From Alkalitalea saponilacus (lineage in GTDB: Bacteria > Bacteroidota > Bacteroidia > Bacteroidales > Marinilabiliaceae), in assembly GCF_900168165.1 (NCBI RefSeq), contig NZ_FUYV01000001.1:62001-126000 (forward strand): a DNA stretch of 64,000 nt, written 5' to 3'. Numbering within the stretch: the stretch's first letter is position 1; the number at the start of each line of letters is the position of its first letter. Of the stretch, positions 53,949 to 62,430 are shown piece after piece. The notes under the pieces are model-generated. The model did not search any database. It was not told the origin of the DNA and saw nothing but the letters and a program-made list of their open reading frames with translations. The translations under genes were made by a program, and so were the position numbers.

Positions 53949-55472
53949 TTAATGTTTAAAATGGCGAATCCCGGTAAAAACCATGGAAACCTTATTGTTG
54001 TTGCAAAAATCAATGGTCTCATTGTCTCGAATTGAGCCACCCGGTTGAATAACCGATTTTATCCCTGCCTCATGAGCAATCTCAATTGAGTCAGCAAAAG
54101 GGAAAAACGCATCAGAAGCCATAACGGCGCCATTCAAATCAAACTTAAATGACTGAGCTTTATTAATGGCATGTTTCAGTGCATCGACTCTGGATGTTTG
54201 ACCAACACCGCTGGCTAGTAACTGTCCGTTTTTGGCTAAAACAATGGCATTCGATTTTGAGTGTTTTACTATTTTATTAGCAAAAAGCAAATCATCCACT
54301 TCCTGCTGATTTGGAGCCACATTGGTTACAGTTTTCAAATCGCCGGGGGTTTCAGTTTTAGCATCTCTCTCTTGCACCAACACCCCATTAAGCAGAGTTC
54401 TTGAGTTTTTCGGAGGAAGAAACTCTTTCTTTTGAATCAGTATAATTCTGTTCTTTTTCTGTTTAAGAATATCCAGGGCAGCTGCATCATAAGACGGAGC
54501 AATAACCACCTCAAGAAATATCTTATCCATTTCAAGAGCTGCATCCGCATCTACGTTCTTATTGGTAACAACAATGCCTCCAAAAGCTGAAACAGGATCG
54601 CCGGCCAATGCGTCAAGCCATGCTTGTGTCAATGATTCTCGCGAGGCCAAACCACAAGCGTTGTTATGTTTCAAAATTGCAACAGTGGTATTTTCGAATT
54701 CTGCAATTAGCGAAACAGCTGCATCTATGTCCAACAAGTTGTTGTATGAAATCTCCTTCCCATGAAGTTGCTCAAACATTTCACTGAAGTCACCATAGAA
54801 CACCCCTTTTTGATGGGGGTTTTCACCATAACGTAAAGGCATACTTTCATCAACACTTTCGCGGTAAGCCGGGAAATCTTTTCCTCCAAAATAGTTATAG
54901 ATGGCAGAATCATACCCTGAAGATACCGCAAAAGCCGAAGCTGCAAAATATTTTCTGTCGTCCAGTGAAGTTTCCCCTTTCTTTTCCTTTAATAATTCCA
55001 ATAACTTTGGATATTGATTTACCGAGGGAACAATTACAACATCTTTATAATTTTTTGCTGCTGCTCTAATCAAAGAGATACCACCAATGTCAATTTTCTC
55101 AATGATGCTTGCATGGTCTGCACCTGAAGCCACTGTTTCTTCAAAAGGATAGAGATCAACAATAACAAGATCCAAATCAGGAATTTCAAACTCCTTCATT
55201 TGGGATTGATGCTCTGCATCATCTCTTTTGGCAAGAATCCCTCCAAACACTTTAGGATGAAGTGTTTTAACTCTTCCACCCAAAATGGAAGGATAGCCTG
55301 TAAGAGACTCAACACTGTTCACTTTTATTCCCAAATGCTCAATGAATGACTGGGTTCCACCAGTTGAGTATATTTTTACGCCTTGTTTGTCAAGTGTTTT
55401 AACAATTTCATCAAGGCCATCTTTGTAGAAAACCGAAATCAGGGCGGTTTTTATCTTTTTTGTTGCGCTCAT
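53949..55472 (-). CDS. purH: Bifunctional IMP cyclohydrolase / AICAR formyltransferase
   Basis: 507 residues from ATG 55472 (MSATKKIKTALISVF); starts at 55526 and 55493 are unlikely because the promoter -7 box is at 55497-55504. N-terminal IMP cyclohydrolase (ISVFYKDGLDEIVKTLDKQGVKIYSTGGT) and C-terminal AICAR transformylase (LRYGENPHQKGVFYGD, LKHNNACGLA, PGGSIRDNETIDFCNNN) are both complete. Catalyses the last two steps of IMP synthesis. Followed at 13 nt by mreB, an association seen across Bacteroidota. Confidence 0.97.
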   Translation of the reverse strand: MSATKKIKTALISVFYKDGLDEIVKTLDKQGVKIYSTGGTQSFIEHLGIKVNSVESLTGYPSILGGRVKTLHPKVFGGILAKRDDAEHQSQMKEFEIPDLDLVIVDLYPFEETVASGADHASIIEKIDIGGISLIRAAAKNYKDVVIVPSVNQYPKLLELLKEKKGETSLDDRKYFAASAFAVSSGYDSAIYNYFGGKDFPAYRESVDESMPLRYGENPHQKGVFYGDFSEMFEQLHGKEISYNNLLDIDAAVSLIAEFENTTVAILKHNNACGLASRESLTQAWLDALAGDPVSAFGGIVVTNKNVDADAALEMDKIFLEVVIAPSYDAAALDILKQKKNRIILIQKKEFLPPKNSRTLLNGVLVQERDAKTETPGDLKTVTNVAPNQQEVDDLLFANKIVKHSKSNAIVLAKNGQLLASGVGQTSRVDALKHAINKAQSFKFDLNGAVMASDAFFPFADSIEIAHEAGIKSVIQPGGSIRDNETIDFCNNNKVSMVFTGIRHFKH

Positions 55473-55496
55473 TTTTTTAAATTCTTTGGACATTCG

Positions 55497-55569
55497 CAAA
55501 AATAAGAAAATAAGCACATTTAGCAACGGTATTTGGTGTTTTTGTTTTACTTTTAAATGTTTACTTTTG
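55497..55569. promoter_or_regulatory. Divergent promoters of purH and cobB
   Basis: Minus strand for purH: TTG (55524-55526), 19-nt spacer, TATTTTTG (55497-55504), 25 nt before ATG 55472. Plus strand for cobB: TTTG (55541-55544), 17-nt spacer, TACTTTTG (55562-55569), 51 nt before ATG 55621. Both fit the Bacteroidota consensus. Confidence 0.6.
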
Positions 55570-55620
55570 AAAATAACATGCTATTGTTGTTGACTAATGC
55601 ATGTTTTGATAATTCGAATA

Positions 55621-56295
55621 ATGAAAAAACTAGTAATACTATCAGGTGCGGGGATGAGTGCAGAAAGTGGTCTCCCAACATTCAGAGACATGGGCGGAAT
55701 ATGGGAAAAATATGATGTAACCCAGGTAGCATCACCAGAAGCATGGCAATCTAATCCGGAACTGGTTCTCCGTTTCTATAATGAAAGACGAAAAAAACTG
55801 TTTGAATCAAAACCAAACATCGGACATGAAATCATTGCTGGTTTGGAGGACTCATTTGATGTACATATTGTTACCCAAAATGTTGACGATCTTCACGAGC
55901 AAGCAGGTAGTAAAAAAGTGTTGCATTTGCACGGTGAACTTAAAAAAGTCCGAAGTACATCAAACCCTGAACTTGTTTATGAATTAGATCATTGGGAGTT
56001 AAAAATGGGTGATTTATGTGATGAAGGCTCACAACTCAGGCCACATATTGTATGGTTTGGTGAGTCAGTAGATGCCATTTACAATGCTATGAAAATTGTT
56101 GAATCTGCCGAAATATTTGTTGTTGTAGGGACTTCTTTGAATGTTTATCCGGCGGCCGGACTTCTTTCTTATGTCCCAAGTGGTGTTCCAATATTTGTAA
56201 TTGATCCGGGTCAGCCAAATATCAATTCCCCAAATGTAACCGTCATTAAGGAAAAGGCTTCTGTAGGACTTAAAAAGTTAAAGGATATTCTTTAA
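55621..56295 (+). CDS. cobB: NAD-dependent protein deacylase (sirtuin, CobB-like) without zinc cysteines
   Basis: 224 residues from ATG 55621. NAD site GAGMSAESGLPTFRD (9-23), TQNVDDLHEQAG (85-96) and catalytic His104 are intact. Tyr53 and Arg56 (YNER) match the residues by which class III sirtuins bind acidic acyl groups such as succinyl-lysine. The four-cysteine zinc site is missing: between His104 and RPHIVWFGE there is only one cysteine. Its stop codon overlaps that of the convergent comF-like gene. Confidence 0.9.
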   Translation: MKKLVILSGAGMSAESGLPTFRDMGGIWEKYDVTQVASPEAWQSNPELVLRFYNERRKKLFESKPNIGHEIIAGLEDSFDVHIVTQNVDDLHEQAGSKKVLHLHGELKKVRSTSNPELVYELDHWELKMGDLCDEGSQLRPHIVWFGESVDAIYNAMKIVESAEIFVVVGTSLNVYPAAGLLSYVPSGVPIFVIDPGQPNINSPNVTVIKEKASVGLKKLKDIL

Positions 56296-57005
56296 CGAGC
56301 TGCATAACCAATAGTCACCACGCTAATTTTTGCATCGGAAGCCTTCTGCAAAGCCGATGCACATGCCTCAATGGTCGCACCTGTGGTAACAACATCATCA
56401 ACAAGCAAAATATTTCTGATATCAGTTGAAATTTCTCCACAAATAAAAGCCTCATCAACATTTTCCCACCTTTCGTATCGTGATTTTTGAGTCTGAGATT
56501 CTCCATAAACCTGCCGGAGTGCGACCTCTGCATCATAAGGAGCACCCAAAACTTCTGACATACCGCGAGCCAGGAGTTCGCTTTGATTATACCCGCGCAT
56601 TCTCATTTTTCTCTTATGCAAAGGAACTGGAACTATTAAATCCGGAAATGGAAACAGATTGCTTTCTTTTACCATACGTGCAGCCAATCGACCTAAAAAG
56701 AGACCTGCATGCAGATTTCTTCTGTATTTTAGTCTGTGAATAATTTCCTGAATTACTTCGCCCTTTCGATAATAGAAAAGGGAAGAAGCAAAAGCAATAG
56801 AGACTCTCCCCCAAAACATTTGTGCCACCGGATTGTCAATTTGGTTTTCGAATTGGGTACGCGGGAGATGTACAATACATTTTTTACAAAGGAACTCTTC
56901 GGCATGGTTTAAATTTCTATTACAGGCAAAACATAGCTGGGGATAAAAAATAGAAAGAACACCCTCATACCAGGGTTTTATTTTATTCAGGCTAATTGGG
57001 GTCAT
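56292..57005 (-). CDS. comF: ComF-family phosphoribosyltransferase-like protein
   Basis: 237 residues from ATG 57005; the frame extends 25 codons upstream without family similarity. An N-terminal four-cysteine zinc finger (C25, C28, C40, C43) and the PRPP-binding motif ILLVDDVVTTGAT are visible, with PVPLHKRKMRMRGYNQSELLARG between. ComF proteins are needed for DNA uptake in natural transformation in several bacteria; with the ComM-like ATPase at 6.3 kb it is the only competence-type gene here. Confidence 0.92.
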   Translation of the reverse strand: MTPISLNKIKPWYEGVLSIFYPQLCFACNRNLNHAEEFLCKKCIVHLPRTQFENQIDNPVAQMFWGRVSIAFASSLFYYRKGEVIQEIIHRLKYRRNLHAGLFLGRLAARMVKESNLFPFPDLIVPVPLHKRKMRMRGYNQSELLARGMSEVLGAPYDAEVALRQVYGESQTQKSRYERWENVDEAFICGEISTDIRNILLVDDVVTTGATIEACASALQKASDAKISVVTIGYAAR

Positions 57006-57143
57006 AGGTTTTTTTCTCAAATTTAAACAATAAATTGATTTATTCCTTTTTAATGATTTCTTAAAATTGAGAGAATACAAATAATTATTTGTCTCTTTGT
57101 TTTCTGCTGTTTAGTTTTATATTTTCATAGTAATTGTACATTT

Positions 57144-57824
57144 ATGCATCAAAACATCATCATTGTTGCCGGTGGCAAAGGTCTTCGAATGGGAGCCGAA
57201 CTTCCAAAACAGTTTTTGCCCATTGGGCAAAAACCAGTCCTGATGCACACCATTGAGGCTTTTCATCATTTTGATCCGAAAATTAGCATCATCCTTGTTT
57301 TACCTCTTTCTCACCAAAAATATTGGGAGGAATTATGCGAGAAGCATCAATTTTTAATTAATCATCGGTTGGCAAATGGAGGTGTTACACGTTTTGAGAG
57401 TGTAAAAAATGGTTTGGAGTTGGTTGATGATGCTGGAATGACAGGTGTACACGATGGCGTTCGTCCTTTTGTTAGCAGGGAGACCATTTCACGTTGTTTT
57501 AAAAATGCTGAAATAAAGGGAGCTGTTATTCCGGTCCTTCCGCCTGTAGAGTCTTTGCGGGAAGTTAGCGGGGATAGTAGTTTTGCGCGTGAGCGGCAAA
57601 ACTATCGGATGGTTCAAACGCCGCAGGTTTTTCAAACCGCTCTGCTAAAAAAGGCATACAGTCAAAGTTATGAAGAACGATTTACCGATGATGCCTCCGT
57701 AGTGGAAGCTTTGGGATGCCAGATTCATCATGTGGAAGGGAATGTGGAGAACATTAAAATTACTTCACCCTTTGATATGATTATTGCAGAGGCTTTATGG
57801 AATGAAAATAGAAAGATGAACTGA
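57144..57824 (+). CDS. ispD: 2-C-methyl-D-erythritol 4-phosphate cytidylyltransferase
   Basis: 226 residues. CTP-binding start [28 protein letters not shown], then [11 protein letters not shown] and the C-terminal [11 protein letters not shown] and [15 protein letters not shown]. Third step of the MEP isoprenoid pathway. A single-gene unit between comF (divergent) and the zinc transporter (convergent). Confidence 0.96.
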   Translation: MHQNIIIVAGGKGLRMGAELPKQFLPIGQKPVLMHTIEAFHHFDPKISIILVLPLSHQKYWEELCEKHQFLINHRLANGGVTRFESVKNGLELVDDAGMTGVHDGVRPFVSRETISRCFKNAEIKGAVIPVLPPVESLREVSGDSSFARERQNYRMVQTPQVFQTALLKKAYSQSYEERFTDDASVVEALGCQIHHVEGNVENIKITSPFDMIIAEALWNENRKMN

Positions 57825-58002
57825 TTGTTTTTTCTAACCAGCTATCTCTATTTTGAACTATTATGTGATATTCATTTGGTTTCCAAAAAGCCATTTTAGT
57901 CCGGAGCAACAGTAATCACAGACCAAAAACACCATTCAATATCTTCACAGCACCATGGAGAAATTTAGATGTCAGGGCTACGCCCCTAAAGACAAAAAGA
58001 CA

Positions 58003-58833
58003 TCACTGTCTTTTCATCCTTGTCTCCAATAAAACCGCCACGCCTTTTATTACCAGAAATTGTATGGTGAGCATAAAAATGATGGCTGCTCCCGATGGAA
58101 TGTTAAAATGATTGGCCATAAACAGACCCATAAATGAACCCAGCCATCCAAAAAGGATTGATAACGGAATGATCCGTTTAAAACTGTTGGTGAATAACAT
58201 GGCGGTGGATTGCGGAATGGTAAACAAGCTAAGCACCAGAATGATTCCCATTGCACGGATACTCACCACAATGGCAAGTGCCACAAGCACTGCCATGGCA
58301 TACCTGAAAAAAGCGACGGGAACGCCGTTTATTTTCGAGAATTCAGGGTCGAAAGCAGAGTATATAATTGGCCGGTACCAAACCAGAAAGAACAGGGCAG
58401 TAAAAAATGTAATTATCAGCATGATGGCGATGTCGGATTTTCCCACAGATAAGATGCTTCCAAACAGGAAACTCATAAGATTCGGTGTGTAACCGGGAGT
58501 CATAAACACAAATATGATTCCTAAAGCCATACCCAACGACCAGAGAATGGCAATGGCACTGTCTTCCCGAACTTTCCCTTTGCTTGAAATCCACTCAATA
58601 CTTGTTCCGGTAAGGATGGCAAAAATAGCCGCTCCAAGAAAAGGGTTTAATCCAAGAAAATAGGCGATACCAATACCTCCAAATGAAGCATGGGTGATAC
58701 CCCCACTTATAAAGACAATCTTTCGGGAGACGATATATGTACCGATCATAGCTGCCAAAATGCTGATCAGCACCGAGGCAATCAGTGCATTTTGAAAAAA
58801 TGTATATTGAAATAGTGAAATAAAATCAGTCAT
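58003..58833 (-). CDS. znuB: Zinc/manganese ABC transporter permease (ZnuB-like)
   Basis: 276 residues, about eight transmembrane segments, with the ABC-3 family motif SGGITHASFGGIGIAYFLG and the C-terminal SLFTIPQSTAMLFTNSF. It starts 2 nt after znuC. Completes a cluster A-1 metal importer with the two genes upstream. The ZnuA histidine loop and the adjacent Fur-type gene favour zinc over manganese. Confidence 0.93.
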   Translation of the reverse strand: MTDFISLFQYTFFQNALIASVLISILAAMIGTYIVSRKIVFISGGITHASFGGIGIAYFLGLNPFLGAAIFAILTGTSIEWISSKGKVREDSAIAILWSLGMALGIIFVFMTPGYTPNLMSFLFGSILSVGKSDIAIMLIITFFTALFFLVWYRPIIYSAFDPEFSKINGVPVAFFRYAMAVLVALAIVVSIRAMGIILVLSLFTIPQSTAMLFTNSFKRIIPLSILFGWLGSFMGLFMANHFNIPSGAAIIFMLTIQFLVIKGVAVLLETRMKRQ

Positions 58834-58835
58834 TT

Positions 58836-59573
58836 CTAATGATTTTTTAAAACCCTGTGAGGAACATGTCCGTGGGAGATGAGGTCAATTGGACAATCAT
58901 AAACTTTGAGCAATTCTGTTGTGAGTTGGTTGGACGGGTGATAATGGAGTGTTCCGTTAACGCAGGCAATGGATTTTACCAGTGAGGGAATGGTTCCCAC
59001 ATCGTGGGAAACCAGCACAATGGCCATGTTTTTATTGAGTTTTTTCAGCCATTGATGAAGTTCACTTTCAAAATGCTTATCAACGTATGTGTTTGGTTCA
59101 TCCAAAACCAAAAGTGCCGGATTGCTTACGATGGCACGGCAAAGCAAAACCTTTTGCAACTGTCCACCCGAAAGCTCCCCAATTGGTTTTTTGTAATATC
59201 TCTCCATGCCTGCCTCTGTCAGTAATTTATAGGCAGACTCTTTTTGTGCTTTCGAAAGATGGTGACTCCATGCGCGAATTGGCTTTAAACCGGCTTCCAC
59301 AACCTCTTTAACCGAAATGGGAAAACTTCGGTCTATTTGTGAGGCCTGTGGCAAATACCCTATGTTAATTTTCCCTCCGGGAAAATCAACTCTTCCGCGA
59401 AATGGCTCCAAGATTCCCAGCAAAACCTTCAGCATGGTGGTTTTTCCACCACCATTGGGTCCAATGATTCCAATAAAATCATTTTCCCTTATATCAAGAG
59501 ATACCCCTTTTAGAACCGGTTCGCCATTGTAGCCTGCGGTGATGTTGTCAAGCCTGGCAAGTAAATTACTCAT
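58836..59573 (-). CDS. znuC: Zinc/manganese ABC transporter ATP-binding protein (ZnuC-like)
   Basis: 245 residues. Walker A GPNGGGKTT, signature LSGGQLQKVLLCRA, Walker B LLVLDEPNTYVD and the switch His in VSHDVG. The Q-loop is YLPQASQI. It lies 12 nt after znuA and 2 nt before znuB. Confidence 0.94.
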   Translation of the reverse strand: MSNLLARLDNITAGYNGEPVLKGVSLDIRENDFIGIIGPNGGGKTTMLKVLLGILEPFRGRVDFPGGKINIGYLPQASQIDRSFPISVKEVVEAGLKPIRAWSHHLSKAQKESAYKLLTEAGMERYYKKPIGELSGGQLQKVLLCRAIVSNPALLVLDEPNTYVDKHFESELHQWLKKLNKNMAIVLVSHDVGTIPSLVKSIACVNGTLHYHPSNQLTTELLKVYDCPIDLISHGHVPHRVLKNH

Positions 59574-59585
59574 GTATCAGTTTTT

Positions 59586-60458
59586 CTATAAATGCTTTCT
59601 GAATAGATTCATAATATGCTGCATCGATTCAACCCAATCGTATGCCAAAGGATTGATCTGTGCCACTTTCATGCCTGTTGATTCACTCACCATTTTGGCG
59701 TTACGAATATCGTATTCTTCTTGTATGAATATTACAGGGATGGATTTCGCTTTTGCCTGTGAAATGGTTGATGCAAGCATTGCCGGGGAAGGTTCTTTTC
59801 CATCCACTTCAATGGATACCTGTTCCAATCCGTAATCACGGGCAAGGTAGGTGAGAGCCGGATGAAAGATCATAAAAGATCGTTGAGTAACACTGGCGGC
59901 TACTTGTTCCATCTCGTGGTGTATGGATTCAACACGACTATATAGTTGAGGGTAATTATTGCTGATGGTTTCCGATAATTCGGGATAGGCTTCCATGAGA
60001 GCCTCTTTTATATGAGGCAAAAGTTCCAGCATTACTTTTGGCGAAAGCCAGATGTGCGGGTCAACCCCATGGTGGTGGTGATGATGGTGTCCGTGGTCAT
60101 GTGAATGATCGCAGGTGCCATAAATTGGCTCCACTAAATCCGATAGAGTAAAGAGAGCCATTTCAGGATTTAGCTCCTTTAGCCTTGGTGTCCAGGCTTG
60201 TTCATATCCCAAATGACCAATTCCCAGATACAAACGGGAGTCGGAAAGTTTTCTGTATTGTTGCGGGGTAGGAGAGTAGGTGGCATGGCTGGCCCCCGGA
60301 GGAATCATAACGTTAACATCCAGAGATTCCCCTGTGAGTTGGTCAATAAAGAACTTTTGTGGTAATATACTCACTGAAACCACATCAGCAGTGCGTTCGG
60401 TCTTACATCCGGCCATTAAAAAACCAGCTAATATTATTAAGAGTATTTTATTTTTCAT
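59586..60458 (-). CDS. znuA: Zinc-binding lipoprotein of the ABC importer (ZnuA-like)
   Basis: 290 residues. Lipoprotein signal ending FLMAGC (Cys18). Cluster A-1 fold with the metal-ligand histidines in PPGASHATYSP, HLGYEQ and the later FHPALTYLARDYG, and a histidine-rich loop (~118-132: HSHDHGH then a run of H) typical of zinc-specific members. The upstream 220 bp to the fur gene contain no obvious TAnnTTTG box but do contain 7-bp periodic repeats. Confidence 0.93.
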   Translation of the reverse strand: MKNKILLIILAGFLMAGCKTERTADVVSVSILPQKFFIDQLTGESLDVNVMIPPGASHATYSPTPQQYRKLSDSRLYLGIGHLGYEQAWTPRLKELNPEMALFTLSDLVEPIYGTCDHSHDHGHHHHHHHGVDPHIWLSPKVMLELLPHIKEALMEAYPELSETISNNYPQLYSRVESIHHEMEQVAASVTQRSFMIFHPALTYLARDYGLEQVSIEVDGKEPSPAMLASTISQAKAKSIPVIFIQEEYDIRNAKMVSESTGMKVAQINPLAYDWVESMQHIMNLFRKHL

Positions 60459-60524
60459 ACTTTAATGATTGTTCGTATTTTAATAAATCAGTGACTTTTT
60501 TATATAATTAGTTCATCAACTAAA

Positions 60525-60685
60525 TTCCAACTATAAACCATCAACTATCAACCCAGAACTTTAAACATTGAACTTCAATCCCCATCGCTTGCCCCCTAAC
60601 CTCCTAAAAGTGGAACCCTCATCCCGCACGTATCTTTCATAACTATAAACCATCAACCCAAAACCTTAACCATTAAACCTCAAAC
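60525..60685. repeat. Two clusters of degenerate heptanucleotide repeats (NNNNAAC)
   Basis: Eight consecutive 7-mers at 60525-60580 (for example TATAAAC, CATCAAC, TATCAAC, CCAGAAC, TTTAAAC, ATTGAAC), nearly all ending AAC, and seven more at 60637-60685 (TATAAAC, CATCAAC, CCAAAAC ...). The 17-mer AACTATAAACCATCAAC occurs in both (60529-60545, 60641-60657). The second cluster runs into the fur stop codon. The 7-bp phase is visible directly; function is unknown. Confidence 0.75.
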
Positions 60686-61108
60686 CTTCCCATTACAACT
60701 CGCACACACCCCTTCAATAATCAGGCTGCTTGATTTCATAACAAATCCCTCAGGAAGATGTTCTGACTGAACCTGAAGGTGCGGCATACAAACCAAACGG
60801 TTGCACAATTCACACTGAAAATGCGGATGATTACCGGTTTTGTGATTTCCAGCCAGTTTATATTTTACGGAGTTGGTTCCAACGATAATCTGATGTATCA
60901 GTTTCTTTTGCATCAGGGTTTTAATGTTACGGTATAGCGTCACTCTGTCCACTGAATTCATCCGTTGAGTCAGCAATTCCTCCATCTCTTTTTGGGTTAA
61001 AGCCATGGCCGGTTGCAAAAGAATATCAAGAATTTGTTGCCGTATTTCGGTAACATTCAGTTTGTTATTTCTTAGTATGCTGTTGATATAGTCTAAATTT
61101 GCAACCAT
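60680..61108 (-). CDS. Fur-family metalloregulator (probable Zur)
   Basis: 142 residues. An N-terminal winged helix (ALTQKEMEELLTQRMNSVDRVTLYRNIKTL) with the Fur recognition pattern is followed by a metal/dimerisation domain. The structural zinc pairs are CELC (FQCELCNR) and CASC near the C-terminus. The neighbouring zinc importer makes a Zur role likely. Its start codon is the centre of a perfect 12-bp-arm inverted repeat (61094-61120), which includes a TAAATTTG box, suggesting autoregulation and a leaderless message. Confidence 0.9.
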   Translation of the reverse strand: MVANLDYINSILRNNKLNVTEIRQQILDILLQPAMALTQKEMEELLTQRMNSVDRVTLYRNIKTLMQKKLIHQIIVGTNSVKYKLAGNHKTGNHPHFQCELCNRLVCMPHLQVQSEHLPEGFVMKSSSLIIEGVCASCNGKV

Positions 61109-61120
61109 GTTGCAAATTTA
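61094..61120 (-). promoter_or_regulatory. Palindromic operator centred on the fur/zur start codon
   Basis: Arms TAAATTTGCAAC (61094-61105) and GTTGCAAATTTA (61109-61120) flank CAT, the start codon on the minus strand. The right arm contains a minus-strand -7 element TAAATTTG (61113-61120), whose start site would fall at or within a few nt of the ATG. No copy was found before znuA. Confidence 0.6.
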
Positions 61121-61216
61121 CTGAAAGTTTTCGAAAGCGGATGTGTTTTTTAGAATGATTTTAAATTGAAGTTTTGTTCTTTGGAATAAACAACAAATTA
61201 GATTTTGCGATAATGT

Positions 61217-61246
61217 TTTGCTTGATTGAATATTTTAATATTTTTG
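61217..61246 (+). promoter_or_regulatory. Promoter of the accessory lipoprotein genes
   Basis: TTTG (61217-61220), 18-nt spacer, TATTTTTG (61239-61246), 40 nt before ATG 61286. A good match to the Bacteroidota consensus. Confidence 0.6.
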
Positions 61247-61285
61247 TGTATAAGATGATATTGTTTAACCCTGACTGACTGCCAT

Positions 61286-61978
61286 ATGAAACTAAAAATA
61301 AGCTCTCTAATAATAACCACCCTCATCCTGCTCCTCATGGGAACCGGTTGCAAAGAGAGTACATATACTACCGTGGTAGAAGGAGTGGTTATAAACACCG
61401 GTAGCCGTCAGGGTATAGATAGCGTATTGGTAACTCTACAGGACGGTGTGAGCGGCACGGCTGGTGGCTTTAATCTGGATATGAACACATCATCGGGAAA
61501 AAAGAATCAGGTTTACACCGATGCCAACGGTGCGTTTCGTGTGGAGCTTACAGGTGAGCATCGCCCCTGGCTCAACGTGGGTAAGAAGGGGTATGCATTC
61601 TATCTTAGCGACCGTGAGAATGTTATGGGTTCACAGCTTTCTTTCCCCACTGGGTACACAGGGGATGTTGTAATTGAGATGAGTGCGGAGGCAAGTTTTG
61701 CACCAGTTCTTTTCAGCAAAGAAGCAACTGGGGGTGATGTGGTTCGGTTTAACGATCTTCCTTATGAAAAGCTTGATACTTTAAGTGATATTAATAAGTT
61801 TATAAGAACATTTAATGGCGTGGGTCCATTTGCTCCCTATCGAAATGGAGTATGGAGTATTGGTGACAAATATCGCAGGTACTACATAGAGCTAAATCGT
61901 GACAATACGTTTCATTCTCGCATCGACAGCGTCTATATCAAAGCGTTCGAGACATATCGGGATACCATATATTACTAA
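61286..61978 (+). CDS. Lipoprotein with carboxypeptidase-regulatory-like domain
   Basis: 230 residues. Lipoprotein signal ending in MGTGC (Cys22 or so). Residues ~30-110 (VVEGVVINTGSRQGIDSVLVTLQDGV ... YTDANGAFRVEL) form a CarboxypepD_reg-like beta-sandwich; the remaining part is unrecognised. Probably exposed on the outer membrane. The first 80 codons are nearly identical to those of the next gene: bases 61313-61530 match 62045-62262 at 212 of 218 positions. Confidence 0.8.
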   Translation: MKLKISSLIITTLILLLMGTGCKESTYTTVVEGVVINTGSRQGIDSVLVTLQDGVSGTAGGFNLDMNTSSGKKNQVYTDANGAFRVELTGEHRPWLNVGKKGYAFYLSDRENVMGSQLSFPTGYTGDVVIEMSAEASFAPVLFSKEATGGDVVRFNDLPYEKLDTLSDINKFIRTFNGVGPFAPYRNGVWSIGDKYRRYYIELNRDNTFHSRIDSVYIKAFETYRDTIYY

Positions 61979-62262
61979 TTCTGCCGTGTTTATCCCGGCA
62001 ATAGCACTACCATTGCCATGAAACAGATACTAATCGCACTAACCATAACCACCCTCATCCTGCTCCTCATGGGAACCGGTTGCAAAGAGAGTACATATAC
62101 TACCGTGGTAGAAGGAGTGGTAATAAACACCGGTAGCCGTCAGGGAATAGATAGCGTATTGGTAACTCTACAGGACGGTGTGAGCGGCACGGCTGGCGGC
62201 TTTAATCTGGAAATGAACACATCATCGGGAAAAAAGAATCAGGTTTACACCGATGCTAATGG
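61313..62262 (+). repeat. 218-bp direct duplication (61313-61530 and 62045-62262)
   Basis: Six mismatches in 218 bp, offset 732 bp. Five of the six changes are synonymous, one replaces Asp with Glu, so the copies were probably under selection or gene conversion after duplication. Confidence 0.9.
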
Positions 62263-62401
62263 AGTGGATTTGGCCGAAATGAATAAACTTTTACTTCAGA
62301 AAATTGAGGAGCTAACGCTGTATGTGATTGATCACCAGAAAGCACTACTTGAACAACAGAATGAAATCAATAACTTAAAAGAGTTATTGAATAGTTTTTA
62401 A
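62018..62401 (+). CDS. Chimeric short lipoprotein: duplicated N-terminus with a coiled-coil tail
   Basis: 127 residues. Residues 10-82 copy the preceding lipoprotein (only Asp/Glu differs). The reading frame then switches at TDANG to a 45-residue coiled coil (DLAEMNKLLLQKIEELTLYVI ... EINNLKELL), resembling the C-terminal tail of Bacteroidota tail-fibre/S74-type secreted proteins. The beta-sandwich is cut off mid-domain, so the product may be nonfunctional, or a coiled-coil-tethered surface fragment. Clear result of partial gene duplication and re-tailing. Confidence 0.7.
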   Translation: MKQILIALTITTLILLLMGTGCKESTYTTVVEGVVINTGSRQGIDSVLVTLQDGVSGTAGGFNLEMNTSSGKKNQVYTDANGVDLAEMNKLLLQKIEELTLYVIDHQKALLEQQNEINNLKELLNSF

Positions 62402-62430
62402 TTCCTAACATTAGAAAACTCCAAGCTTTT

